From contig NC_049912.1 of the NCBI RefSeq assembly GCF_001411555.2, forward strand, positions 31,039,514 through 31,103,513: a stretch of DNA of 64,000 nucleotides, read 5' to 3'. How positions within the stretch are numbered: position 1 is the stretch's first letter; every line of letters starts with the position of its first letter. The position numbers were made by a program, and so were the translations under genes. This DNA comes from Juglans regia. Its lineage: Eukaryota > Streptophyta > Magnoliopsida > Fagales > Juglandaceae. This document shows positions 34,096 to 46,765 of this stretch, piece by piece. The notes under the pieces are model-generated. The model was not told the DNA's origin. It ran no database searches and worked only from the letters and a program-made list of their open reading frames with translations.

Positions 34096-37000
34096 CTACA
34101 AATCATCTTTGTGAGACCATTTATCATCATTTCCCAGAAAGAGCCAACGGAACAGCATTGCTAACCTACTGGTTAAAGAAGGGTTCTGCTTCGCTTTTGT
34201 CAGCTTCACACTGCAGACTGTATGATAATCACTCTTAAGATGAGGAGCAACTATTCCTTCCTGAATAAAGGCACAAAATTAAATTAGTTCTACAGTCAAC
34301 ATAATGATAAAGGATAATGGTAAAGGAATATCTCCCAACGCATTAGAGTTGGATTATATTAGTACCTTAAAAACCTTGAACGGACAGATATCAGAACCAT
34401 CACAACCCTATTCAATGAGACGAAACATAATATTAGCAAACAAAATCAACAGACATCAGAAAGGCATACATGGACTTGCAACAATAAGTGGATGTGCTAC
34501 AGCTTGATAGCAGCGGACATAACAAATTGGGCAGATGAAAGATGACAGGGTAATTATGCATTCAGTAAATTAACATTAAAATTAATACTTTTTGTAGTCT
34601 TGTCATCATAAATATAAAATATGAATATAAAACCCATATATCAGAAGCCATGACTACAAATTGGAAGGAAGTGGGGAGGGGAATGAAACAAGAAATACTC
34701 ACCGGCATTGGAATGGGGTCTTCATTGTGCAGTACTTGCACTAAGTACTTGCTTGAAGAGTTAGCTGGACAGCTGTACAGAACCAGCATGTTATTCCCAC
34801 CAAAAGGTGCTACAATGCTGCCCCTCCAATTTCTCTCTTGGGGTGGCTTTGGAGGGAGTTCCAAGGGTTGCTCCCTCTGTATTTGTTGAAATCCTGTAAT
34901 AATAAAGATAAACCTGCTGAGAAGAAACCGATAGCAGAACCCATCCACAAGCACATAGGTTATGCTTAAAATGCTTCACACGCAGACACAAAAAGATCCA
35001 CATGCCCACATGTGCACGCAAATACATCATAAGAGAAATCCAGAATGTTAAGCACGCACCAGATCCGTCGTGAAAAAGTCCAAGCAGACATGTGAATGGA
35101 ACCACGGTTTCTGCATGTGCGAACCGAAGTCTTGCCTTCTCATAACTTCCATGAGCAAGGTTTTCTAGGGCAGACAGAAGCAGCAAAATAATAAAGCCCA
35201 GTGAGAAGTATGAAAGCTTTTGACAACCTTAATAAGGTCAAGCAACCACTTTTGAAAAATGAAAATCTTGCAGTAAACATATAAAAGGATTCATCAACAC
35301 ATGAAAGACATATCACAGTATATCATCAATACCAAGTAAAGATGCTTGGTAGATCTGAGTCTGACCTACATTTCATATGCCTTTCATTTGGTTGCAAGTG
35401 ACCTCATTACTAAGTATCTAATTGAGGCATAAATAAAGAAAGAAAAATAACTACAATGACAACATACTATCAGGGGAATGGGAAGTAACATTGATGGTGC
35501 AACACCAAGGGACAAAAAAAAAAAAAAGTGTTGGTAGATGCCTATGACACTATATTTTGGCACTCACGCCAGGCCTAGTGTGCTTATCTAGAGCTTCCCC
35601 ACTTTGAGGTACCATGAGAAAACTAACCAATTTCTACAAGTGAACAATTAACCAATCATGGAATGTGAAGCCAAAGAAGGGAATGTAATGCACTATGAAC
35701 ACTTTTTTTGATAGGTGCTGCAATGCAATATGAACACTGGTGTGAAATAAGAAAATCTATGTTACCTTCTTGGGCCTTGATAGCTTGTTCCATGGATTGC
35801 AAAACATCTTCAAGTAGTGGCACTCCCATGTGATAGTTCAATGAATTACCATAACCCTTCAGTATAAACACCTCCAAGTCATCTGCCCACTCCAGCAAAG
35901 AAACCTACACAGCCATAAATTTTGCACAACAATAAGCAAATGCAGAAGATACAAGATGATTTCCTAACTTATATTAGTGAACAAAAATATACTTTACCAT
36001 AAAGGATCTCAACTATTACAGGGGAGGAAAATATTCATTTTTCTACAATATCAAATCACCATCTTTTCAACTCAAGAACAAAGATATCAATTACCAATAA
36101 ATAACAAACCATTTATCACAAATGCACTTTGAAGTGGTATAGTAGCTGGAGATGTTGCAGATCAACATTTATTTTCTCATACAGGTAGTAGTAGAGCAGA
36201 AATCAACAAGGCTATCAGGAAACCAATCACACAGAAACTAGAATAATATATTTAATAACACGAGCAATCTCATGTACCTCAGATGGGCTGAAGAGACTAC
36301 AAGCTTGATCAGTAATGTCCAACAATGATGCTTCCTAGAAAATTGAAAAACCAGTGTTATAATTGCAACAAAGAAAAATTGCAACTAAGAGACAATTCCA
36401 TACTCATGCAATAACCAGGATTAGGCTGGTCACAAAAACTGAAAGAGAGGAAAACGTTGATCACCTGTTTACACAGAAACCAGAGAGAAGAAGTATCCTG
36501 CCTTGTAAAATTTAGTCCGTAGCGACTTACTAATGCAGAGGTGATTTCATCTAAGATAGGTTCCTTAAGCTTATCAACAGCAGGCTCCTGCCTTTTCCTG
36601 AAGTCCTGCACCAGCACATGCAAATTGACACATGATTGCAATGAGATTTATGATTAAACATCTATTACAGAAAAAATATGAAGACATACCTTGAACTTGT
36701 CAAGGCCTTCTTCATAAATCTATTAATGAATTTTTGTTGATAGCTACAGTGCTTAAAAAATTATCGAGACATGCTCAAGATCACACAAAGAAAAAGACCA
36801 CGTACTGTTCAAATCTGTGGTAATTGGTTCTAAGACATAGGGCATGGTCAAGCCCATAACCAAACGAATGCTAATTTCTTTTCTCCAGTGGGTAAGGGTG
36901 TTATGATGGCACGTCTAGGTAGAGAATATCAACTTCTGGTCTTCCCCACCTTAGTTGTTTTATCAAAAAAATAAGGAATGCCAATTTCTTCCAAAGAGAA

Positions 37001-38483
37001 AACTTTAGGCGACACATTTTTTAAATGAGTTGGGAAAAAGATCTCTCAATATGGGTACACGCAATATATTTAAGGTTTCCTCAAGGAGAAAAAGATCTCT
37101 CTATATGGGTACACGCAATATATTTAAGGTTTCCTCAAGGACAAGAAGAGGCGACATGGATAAAGGCAGTAAATAAAAGTTTCTTTCACCAAAAGGAAGA
37201 GTATGCTGTCCGTAACAAAAAAAAACACTAAAATAAGAGTTGCACACAAGAATTCTCCTACTATAACACAAGCTGACATGGTTTTGAATTCAAACATATA
37301 GGAAGGCCTAATCCCTTTAATGACTCATAGGCAGTTCTCTCTACATCAGATTAAGTATGAACAGTTGTAATGTATTCTATAATATGCATTTTTAATACTA
37401 AATATCATGCTTTGTTGTTGAATATGTTTAGGTGGGTCTATGAAATCCAATACTGCATAAATACCTTGTAGTTTTCACAAGTATCATAAAACCTTAGCAA
37501 TATATCACTTGCACGACTTTCACTAGTAACAGCAAATGCTCGATGACGTCCTGGTCCAAGACTGCCTTTCCCACTGAGGAGTCCCATTCCAAATGCCACA
37601 GCACTAGCGGATGCCCGAGGAACCTATGTCGTCAGAACACAGAGATACATAATTTTAAAGGTTCAGAAGGGAAGAAAAGAGAAGAGTCCCAGACCATAAT
37701 CACAGCCAAAATGATGCAACCAACCTTGATCATTTTAGCACCTCAGCACCAAAAGAAACTAATTGGTATTAAATCATGACACTCAAAAGTCCCATAAGCA
37801 GAACTCCAAAATGATAAATGAGAATAAGGCAGCAGATAGAATAACTTGCTATCAGTTCTAGAATCTGAGCATAGCAAAAGCTTGAGGAAACATTTGAAAT
37901 AATGCACTTTAACATGATTGAAAGAAAAAAAACTAAAAGAATGGCTCACTTGAGTTGCCCTTATTGCATATACATCCGGGTGGTATTCCTCATTAAACAC
38001 ATCTGGAAAATTTTCTCTAATCCTGATTCCAAGATCATACAGTTCAATCTCTCCTTTGCTAATTAATTCTCCACCTTTCATCTTTCCTTTCCAAGGAGAT
38101 TTCCATTCTCTTAACCATGATGGAACCTTTTGCAAAGACAACATCTGTTCTTCTGCATCCCTTGTAAGTACTTTTAGACGAGCTTCCAAATTGTCCAACT
38201 CTCTTATCCGTTTCTTAGTAGGGGAACGAGTTCCATGCCTTGCCTGACAATAAAAGCTGCATTAGGGATGTTTTTGGGTCTGTAAACACATAAATGAACT
38301 TTGACTGGGCCCCTAATCGTTTGAGGCACTGCAATAAAAGGTTTGTCCCAGTAAAATAACACAATAACACGTGAAACTTTCTTAAGGTCACCTGATATTA
38401 AAATGTTGAGAAAACTTAATTATATTCTATAGTGAGTTGATCCAAGCTGCACTACTGCACTCACACGGAGGTCTCCGTGAGGA

Positions 38484-38519
<36 letters not shown>

Positions 38520-39488
38520 GTTGTGTTCAGAATTTTAAGTTTCGATTTCTTCACCTCCCCCTCTTGGTCCTCCCCTTAAAGGTAGCATCAGAGGAGCCTG
38601 AACTCCACCCTTCTCCACTTTCCCCTAACATTCTCCAATAAGTACAGAACATTCAAGTTTGACATCATATCTAACGACATGATCTATGAAACAAGACGCA
38701 CAAACAATAAAATAAATGAAAAAAAAGTATTGGCAATCTAAAACCTGTGAAGTAAAATTACCACAAGATTTAAGTGGATGGGAATACATCCATCAGGAAC
38801 ATTGGAAGGCGAAAAGTAATTGTTGGTGGGTTTCACGAAACCATATCTGCATGAAAAATCAATTAACATAGTTTATTAATCAGGCGACTCTGCCAAATTA
38901 GATGTTATTCTCTTCCACCAACAAGCACACGCACGGCACACACATAAGGACAATACTGAGAAGCCATTCATTGATATGCCAACACAGCAAATGAGGCCAC
39001 TTTTCTGTGCCTCTGATCACAAGACAGCATTCAAAACTCGAGACTATTCTCATTTTCTATTCAGGCTTGTTTTCTTCATTTTATACACTAGTCGTAGATA
39101 CCAGAACAAGAAAAGATATAAAAACAAGAATTCTACTTCCGATCCTTTTCCTCAAATTTCTCGGCATCCGAACAGAATAATAAGGTCAAAAGATCGGTTC
39201 CAGGCTAGACACCACTACGTATGAAAACTGAAAGAGTGGTATACGCGCACATTAAGGCGGATTCTACAAGAACCGAAAAAGAAATCTAAAAAAGCTAAAA
39301 CACGAAGATTAATTAATGTATAATATATTTTATTTGGGATTAACATATGAACTAGTGGAGGCGAGGAAAGGGGGACGGGACCTGGTCACGGTAGAAAGAT
39401 GTTTTCGAACATCGAAAGCTTCTTCGGCATTTGAATCAGCTAATTGAGACAAAAGAAGGAGGAGAAGCAAAAAGAGAGCCCTCTCCAT
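34096..39488 (-). CDS. MINPP1: multiple inositol polyphosphate phosphatase (histidine acid phosphatase)
   Basis: Twelve proposed exons: 39488-39382, 38846-38762, 38243-37950, 37623-37465, 36719-36690, 36605-36465, 36334-36278, 35904-35766, 35164-35060, 34893-34703, 34407-34366 and 34260-34096, giving 504 residues in one frame. A signal peptide (ALFLLLLLLLSQLADSNA) is followed by the catalytic ARHGTRSPT, with nucleophile His67, and the proton-donor motif FAHAET at 352-357; HAE rather than HD is typical of MINPPs. Such enzymes remove phosphates from inositol hexakisphosphate and other inositol phosphates, and the family is related to phytases of seeds and vacuole/ER. The protein ends in KDDL, close to the ER-retention signal KDEL. 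Single small exons (30, 42 and 57 bp) were placed by frame and homology and are less certain. Confidence 0.9.
37034..37141. repeat. 54-bp tandem duplication in a MINPP intron
   Basis: Copies at 37034-37087 and 37088-37141, both GAAAAAGATCTCTC...GGTTTCCTCAAGGA, with about one difference. They lie in the intron between the 37465-37623 exon and the 30-bp exon. Confidence 0.92.
38489..38515. repeat. (CT)n microsatellite in a MINPP intron
   Basis: About 13 CT units in the intron between exons 2 and 3. Confidence 0.9.
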
Positions 39489-39834
39489 TCTGTCTCTATC
39501 TGCAATATCTATGTCCCTCGCTCTTGATAAAAAAGAATAAACAGGAAGGAAGCCAGGGGAAATTAAAGTATTTCTGCCTTGCCACTGACAGTGCACCCGA
39601 CGGCTTAGTTCTCCGTCGGTGAAACAAAAAGCAAAATTCTCATTAAAAAAAATAAAATAAAATAAAAATAAATCTAATAATAAGCGATTATATGTATTAA
39701 TACGTTTATTTATTATTTATTTAATATAATTGATAAAAATAGATTTTATTAAAAATAATATTAATTAAATTTAAAATATAAAAATAATAATATCAAGAAA
39801 AAAGTAAAGAAGACATATTCCTCTCAACTATTCT

Positions 39835-40010
39835 CCTTGTATTTTCAGGCTCAAACTAATGGGCCTCTGGTGATCCAAAAACAAATGAAACTGGGCTCTT
39901 GTTGGTAGTAGCCCCAAAGCTTTCCTAATCTGCTTGACATCCTTGTATTTTGAGGCCTAAACTAATGGGCCTTCTGTGATCCAAAAATAGAAATGAAACT
40001 GGGCTCTTGG
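39835..40010 (+). promoter_or_regulatory. duplicated ribosomal-protein-type promoter with four site II boxes
   Basis: A segment starting CCTTGTATTTT occurs at 39835 and again at 39941 (106-bp period). Each copy holds TGGGCC and TGGGCT, giving boxes at 39860-39865, 39892-39897, 39966-39971 and 40000-40005. TGGGCY site II elements are known to drive plant ribosomal protein genes. They lie 130-275 bp upstream of the RPS4 pseudogene ATG. The MINPP gene starts divergently at 39488, so they could serve it as well. Confidence 0.7.
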
Positions 40011-41189
40011 TTTTTGGGACTCTGCACTCCGGTCTTCGTTACCTAGCGGTTTTCACTTCTCCGGGCAGTAGAGCAGGCAACCAAGGCTCGTCCACTTCCT
40101 CGGTGATCTCCAGCCAGGGTCACAAAGCCAAAAATGGTTCGTTCTCCGTTCTTAACCATCTGTTCTCTTAAATTGAAGTCAATGTTATTAGGTCTGTTCC
40201 ATGAAATTTAAATGGATCGTTCAATATACGATATGGCATCTAATGCTTATCTCTACAATCTTGAATGTGATCAATACAAAAATCAAACAAAAATCTGTAG
40301 CATATTTGATTATTCATCTCGTTAATACTATATTAAACTCGTTTGTTTAAAAATAAAAAGTGGAATGACGAGAAGTTTAGTATTAGTATATATTTGTACT
40401 CTTCTTTGGGTGGGAAGGCGGGGTATCCAATTTCCGTAAGGTCTTGATAAATTATGCAGAAGTGATCAATCATACAAAGAAAACCTAGGTGGAGATATCT
40501 GCACTAGTGCTGGACTTAATTTTCTCAATCATGTACTTATAATTTGGGTATATTGGGTGCTATTTTCCTTTTTGAATCGAAGTAAAAAAATTTCTTTTCT
40601 CTTCACACGCACTTATCAACATATATATATATACTAGCAGTGAATTTACGTGCGATGCACGTTTGCCCTGTATTAGATTATTCTAAAATATAAACATCTA
40701 GTGTAGAAGAAGAGAATTTAATGATAAGGTCTATGAATATAATATAACTAATTGTTTAAACAAACTATAATTGTTTAAGGTCTCTAATAATAGATTTAAA
40801 CAAACTATACGTTTAAGCAAGTCTGAAAAGTGAATATTACATAATTGTTTCTTTCGTTACTGAAAGTAAAGTCAGAAACGACTAAATATAGTTATTCTTT
40901 TGTTACTGAAAGTAAAGTTTCCGGGTTATGGATTCAAAGTGGTGTGTTTTCCTCATTCACAGCATTTATAGAGAGAACATTGAAGTTTTTGTGACGTTGT
41001 TTTTGGAGTTGATTTAAATCTGCACCCAATTGTATGATCCATTTTTTGGTTGAACATAATTTTGCAATATTTTGGATATACGGTAAATGTTCTTATATGG
41101 TGAATAAATATAATGTAAAAGATATTTTTAATAACTTCCTATTTGAATATCTAAGATTAAATATTTTTAAAATATAAATTGGAATATGA

Positions 41190-43240
41190 ATAAGTTGGTT
41201 ACCTCTCCTGTATGTTCCATTAGTTCGATTGCTGTGCAACCTAGAGCTTCTTCTGCAATTTTACCGAACATGACAGCCCCCAATCGTCCATTACCATCGT
41301 CAACGTCGATGTAAGCTCGACAGCTATATAAACAAACTATATTTTTTAGTCTGAATGATTAAGCAATAATTTGAATATAACATAAAATTGATTAAAGAAA
41401 CATTTACGACGTAAAATATGAATATAAGATATATACCGTGGTTGTGCATTACTCATGTATTTGCAATGATAACATTGAAATTTTTCATTTTGTTCATATC
41501 CAGTCCCCTTCTTACACCCAATGCAGGACATGTAGAAGAATATTTGATGGAGATCAACCACACAAATAGTTGCTTTAATCCAAAATCTTGCTTTCTGCAT
41601 TAATTTTGGAACATATATATATTTTAATGGTTGTAAATAGTATGTAACCTTAAGATAAGGTTGTATTTATTTTGAAAATGCATGTGTAAAATTTTTAAAA
41701 GGTAATATATATAAAGAAAAAAAAAGTTTAAGAAGACCGTAGAAATGTACCGTCATTGGTTGTAATGATTTAAGAAAACCAGTAAGATCATCAAGCTTAA
41801 TTATGTCTTTCATGTCAACATTTGATACTGATGCTGATGTTGATGCCGTTGTGTGATGTAGATTTTTTTCAACGATTTCTTCAAGCAGTGCATGGTTTAG
41901 CATCGTCCTAAATATTTTTAGAATAATTTAAAATGAATGAGAGAAATCATGGAGGAAAAGATATAGTAGGTACAGATTATATATATATATATATATATAT
42001 ATAATAAAGTAAGAAAGAATTACCATTGACATAATGAAGTTGCAGCAGGGATGACGGGATTTAAGGTAAATACACTTGTTGGTTGAGATGAAAGAGAAAG
42101 ACCTATATTATAAAGAAAAGAAATTTGTTAGTAGATAATAACATTCTATTTTTAATAAATGCTGATGTTATAAGTTGTGTAATATACCATTGTATGAACC
42201 GACTTTTATACGTGTTGCGAGTAGAGTTGGCTTAGCTTCAATAATATCAGAGATTGTTCGGCATTCACCATCCACAAATCGACTCCACATAGTTAACCAT
42301 ATGGGCATTAGGCTATAAAATTTAGGAGAAAGTATTTAAAAGTGTAGCATAATGAAATAGTATTGAAAACAAGTTAATTAAAGAATTTATTAATATCACA
42401 TATATAGTTGAGAAATATTTTTTACCTCTGGTCGATAACATATATTTCTTGAATTTTTGTTGGCCCATGTATTGAGGTAATTTCTCTAGGAGGTTTCATG
42501 TATATTGCGATCGCCAGAATAGCTGTCCAATTATGTTAAAAAAAAATTTTGTGAAAACTGAATAAGAGTATCAAGATGTACGTTAAATATATTGACGTGA
42601 TATTTACCTATTTCAGTTCCAGTGTCTTTGTAGTCATGCAGATTGGTGAATGAGATAATATCATATTCTGGTGGTTGTAATTTCACTTCATCATCTGGAA
42701 TGTTTTCGATGATTGTTCTTGAATTTAAGATCCACTGGTATTCATGCGCTTCAATTCTATGCCTGGGATCTAAAGGCTTAACATAAGCATTACTGATGTA
42801 GTAAGACCGGAAGATGTGTAACATGTCATTACGTAGGTCTATATCTTTGCCAAAAATTATTGCTTGTAATCGGTTGCCCTGCATAATATTGTATAAATGA
42901 ATAGTTATTTGCATTCAATTGATTGTAAAATAGTATTTATTAAATATATATAAGATTTAATTTGAGAATATAGTTAGAATGAATCTATGTTGTAAGGGGA
43001 AAACATATTTATTTTGGATATATCATGTGAAAGAATATAATATAAATATTAAGTATATTCTTGCAAGTATGATAATGATGTCAATGTGTTACCTCATGGT
43101 CTATCAATGTCAGATTTTGATATTTTGTCGGTGAATGTTGTGCAGTACGTTTGGGAGATTTGTCTGACATAATCATCTTGATGCTCCAATTTCTTGTACT
43201 TGGAGTAATGTCTTTGATTGATGTATAGATAGTTCGCATG
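41190..43240 (-). pseudogene. replication protein A 70-kDa-like gene of a Helitron
   Basis: Exon-like blocks on the minus strand resemble RPA1 OB-folds: STRNWSIKMIMSDKSPKRTA and YQNLTLIDHE (about 43080-43200); NRLQAIIFGKDIDLRNDML with YQWILNSRTIIENIPDDEV (42610-42890); YDIISFTNLHDYKDTGTEI; LMPIWLTMWSRFVDGECRTI (about 42240-42310); and a zinc-finger-like CIGCKKGTGYEQNEKFQCYHCK (four cysteines, about 41460-41540) followed by a last OB-fold piece (GRLGAVMFGKIAEEALG). Plant Helitrons commonly carry such single-strand-DNA-binding genes. Exon borders look preserved, but I could not join a full frame, so coding ability is unproven. Confidence 0.75.
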
Positions 43241-43408
43241 TTGAAGCCTACTTATGAATGAAGAGAAAAAAATATTAGTCTAAACAATTGAATTTAGATA
43301 AAATAATTTTAATAAAAGAAAAATAAGAAGTTGTGAAAATTACATAATTGAAAAACAAATTGTATTCAATTGAGAGGTATATATTGAAATTCGATTACTT
43401 ACAGAAGT

Positions 43409-43660
43409 TTATGATGGATATGCTAGTGTTAGTAATTCTTTATAAACAATATTATTTGTTTCAGCTTCTTCACAATCTTGAGTTGATACTGGTCTTATAA
43501 GAACTTTTACTGAAGCAGAAGTCTTGACTCTTGACAATGCTACATAAAGTTGGCCATGACAAAATACAGGTTGAGGCAAGTATATACCAACAAAATCTAA
43601 TGTCTGTCCTTGTGCTTTATTTATTGTCATCGCAAAACTTAATCTGATAGGAAACTAATA
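43409..43660 (-). pseudogene. Helitron Pif1-type helicase, C-terminal fragment
   Basis: About 80 residues with the conserved end of Helitron helicases: [20 protein letters not shown] followed by [21 protein letters not shown]. This covers helicase motifs V-VI. Similarity stops sharply at about 43660, where the tandem repeat array begins. An AG just before the block could be a splice acceptor, so a break or an intron are both possible. Confidence 0.85.
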
Positions 43661-43662
43661 AT

Positions 43663-45440
43663 TATTTAATCGGAAACTACATCTCTATTATTTACAAACT
43701 TTATTATTAATATTCATAAAATTTTTATTTCATTTTGTTCTTGAAGCATCTTTTAAAATACAAGTTTATGCACAATATTATTTTTATTGAATGTGTACTC
43801 TATTTTATCAAATTCTTTAATTAAATTTTTTATTTTTAAAAATTTCAACATTTTAATAATTGATTACGTATAATTATATGGGTAAAACTGTAAATATTGA
43901 TTTAAGTATTTACATATAGAACTAAATTTGTTGGTAAAATTTTATGAGCAATTTTATAGCAATTTTGTAAATTTTTATTTTTTTTTATAAACATGCATAT
44001 ATAACTAATAAGATATAACATTTAATTATGTCGGAATGTTAGTTTATAAGTTCACAACTTTAAGAAATTGATATTGCTTGATGATAAAAATGAACTCAAA
44101 GAGCAAAAGAATGTCAAATTTTATAAAATTAAATTTATTTTTAATTAAATTATATGATTATATTGATTGATTCAATTAATTTTATTATATATTATGCAAT
44201 AAGAATGAATTCTGAAGTTTTTAATTCAGATATAAATAGCAAAAGGAAAAAAAATTGCTTAGTAGTAAAATAATAGTAAAAGAGGTATAATTACAGAATT
44301 ATAATTTAAAAATATTTTAATTTTATAATATTTTTTATTCAACTATTATGTCTCATTTTTTAAAATCCAATAATTATTTAATCCAAAACTACATTTCTAT
44401 TATTTATAAACTTTCTTATTAATATTCACAAAATTTTTATTTTATTTTATTTTTCAAGCATCTTTTAGAGTATAAGTTTATATACAATATTATTTTTAAT
44501 GAGTATGTACTCTATTTTATCAAATTCTTTAATTCAAATTTCAATTTTTAAAATTTTCAATATTTCAATAATTGATTACGTATAATTATATAGGTAAAAC
44601 TGTAAATATTGATGTAATTTTTCAAATGGAGAATGTATTTTGATTGAAAATTTCAACATTTTAATAATTGATTACGTATAATTATATAAGTAAAACTGTA
44701 AATATTGATGTAAGTATTTACATATAGAACTAAATTTGTTGGTAAAATTTTTTGAGCAATTTTATAGCAATTTTGTAAAATTTTTTTTTTTGATAAATAT
44801 GCATATATAACTAATAAGATATAACATCTAATTATGTCGGAATGTTAGTTTATAAGTTCACAACTTTAAGAAATATATATTGCTTGATGATAAAAATGAA
44901 CTCAAAGAGCAAAAGAATGTTAAATTTTATAAAATTAAATTTATTTTTAATTAAATTATATGATTATATTGATCGATTCAATTAATTTTATTCTATATTA
45001 TGCAATAAGAATAAATTCTGAGGTTTTTAATTCAAATATAAATAACAAAAGGAAAAAAAAATTACTTAGTAGTAAAATAGTAGTAAAAGAGGTTTAATTA
45101 CAGAATTATAATTTTATAATATTTTTTATTCAACTGTTATGTTTTATTTTTTAAAATCCAATAATTATTTAATCCAAAACTACATTTCTATTATTCACAA
45201 ACTTTCTTATTAATATTCACAAAATTTTTATTTCATTTTATTTTTCAAGCATCTTTTAGAGTATAAGTTTATATATAATATTATTTTTAATGATTATGTA
45301 CTCTATTTTATCAAATTATTTAATTCAAATTTCAATTTTTAAAATTTTCAATATTTCAATAAATGATTACGTATAATTATATAACTAAACTGTAAATATT
45401 GATGTAGTTTTTTAAATGGTAAATGTATTTTGTTTATTTT
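43663..45440. repeat. tandem array of a ~0.7-0.8-kb AT-rich repeat (two units plus a partial)
   Basis: Units start near 43663, 44373 and 45165, each with TAATTATTTAATC, an AAACTACAT block, AAGCATCTTTTA and TGATTACGTATAATTATAT in order. Spacing is about 710 and 792 bp; the second unit contains an extra internal copy of the TGATTACGTATAATTATAT segment (about 44572 and 44667). The third copy is partial. No coding potential. To the right, 45440-46120 is AT-rich without a recognised feature. Confidence 0.85.
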
Positions 45441-46375
45441 GGAATTATAAAAGAAACAAACTTATAGTTTAGATTTAATTAAGACAGGTGGAACTAATTA
45501 AATAAAATATTGTTAGTGAATGTTTTAAGCAATTTTATTTCATTAAATAAAATATAGTATTATTTTTATATGATTTATCTTAAAATATGTTTGGATGTAA
45601 ATGTGAGATGAGATCGTTTTTTTTTTTGGAAAGATAAATGTAGTAGATTTTCTTTTATATAGAAGCTGCTATATTTGTAAAAGACTCTAAATAATTTACA
45701 GTGCAAGATTTCAGGAAAAGTCTTCTTAAAATGTAGTATTATTTTTAAATTAATTCGAAATTATAATTTAAAACAGCTCAAAGTTCATGCAAAATAATTA
45801 TTGAATAAATGACATTAAATAAATGACTTAAAAGATGTTAAAATCAGAGAAGCAAAAAAGATTATTTGAGTTATTAATTCACAGTATGAAACTAAAAAGT
45901 TAAAGGATTCATACTTTCGACACTTTTATATGTAGCTAGTTGTTGGGATATCTTGTTTCCACTTTCAACTTCACGGAGCTCAACTTATGTAAAAAATTCA
46001 ATAATGTAATATTCTAGTAAAGATAAAAGCAAAGTTGTAAAAAAAAAAAAAAGAATTTACTAATATTTAATATTTTTTCAGATGAGGAATTGTAAATTAC
46101 AGGAACATATATATTTTTTTTGAGTAATTTTGTAGGAAAAAAACTTTTTTTCCTAATTTTTCTCTCTCTTGTAGCCGATTCTCCCGCACGGCCAGTTCTC
46201 CTCCATCGCAGCCCGGCGCCGTCGAGCCCCGGCCATGATCACTGCCACCACCGGTGTGTTCCCCTCACGCCGACGAGCAGCCCTGCCACCTCCATCGTTC
46301 CCCACGAGCGCATCCATGGTTCTCCCCCCCGGAAAGAGAACCGAAATGAGTTTCTCCCATTTATGTGATCTCGCG

Positions 46376-46691
46376 CCGCCGTGCGCGGCCACCGAAGCTC
46401 ACGACCACCATCGAGGAGTCCCCCTCAAGGCCGCGACCAACCCAGCCACCGTTGAAGTCCCCCACGCGCAGCCCTCCCTCTCCCCTACGGAAATGGAACC
46501 GAAATGGGTTTGACCCATTTGTGCCATCTTACGCCGCCGTACGTGGCCGCCGAAGCTCACGACCACCACCAAGGAGTCCCCCTCAAGGCGGCGACCAACC
46601 CAGCCACCGTGGAAGTCCCCCAAGCGCAGCCCTCCCTCTCCCCCATGGAAAGTGAACCGAAATGGGTTTCACCCATTTGTTTCACCGAATC
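46376..46691 (+). repeat. GC-rich 158-bp tandem duplication
   Basis: Copies at about 46376-46533 and 46534-46691 share CGAAGCTCACGACCACCA and CCCTCAAGG blocks; a diverged earlier relative lies at 46190-46375. All are open on one strand and would encode Pro/Ala/His-rich peptides, but no domain is recognised. Base composition is sharply different from the AT-rich flanks. Confidence 0.8.
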
Positions 46692-46721
46692 TGCGGCCGT
46701 AGGCAGCCACCCAGGAAACAG

Positions 46722-46764
<43 letters not shown>
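46722..46764 (+). repeat. 43-base poly(A) run
   Basis: Uninterrupted A-run directly after the GC-rich duplication. It could be the tail of a retroposed transcript. No target duplication was found. Confidence 0.9.

Positions 46765-46765
<1 letters not shown>

Larger units (their letters stand above)
40634..43660 (-). mobile_element. Helitron, 3' part (helicase C-terminus, RPA-like region, terminal hairpin)
   Basis: Read on the minus strand: helicase C-terminus (43660-43409), an RPA-like coding region (43240 to about 41190), then a 3' end. That end has the stem ACGTGC / GCACGT with a 3-base loop at 40648-40662 and CTAG at 40637-40634, followed by T, as in plant Helitrons that insert between A and T. 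The order helicase, RPA, hairpin, CTRR agrees with autonomous plant Helitrons. Rep and most of the helicase are absent, and a 5' TC end was not found; the element may extend further right, toward 47.6 kb. Confidence 0.8.

Noticed and set aside
38489..38515. Regular short-period repeat that might suggest an array
   Set aside because: A simple CT microsatellite; no spacers, so not CRISPR-like, and the genome is eukaryotic.
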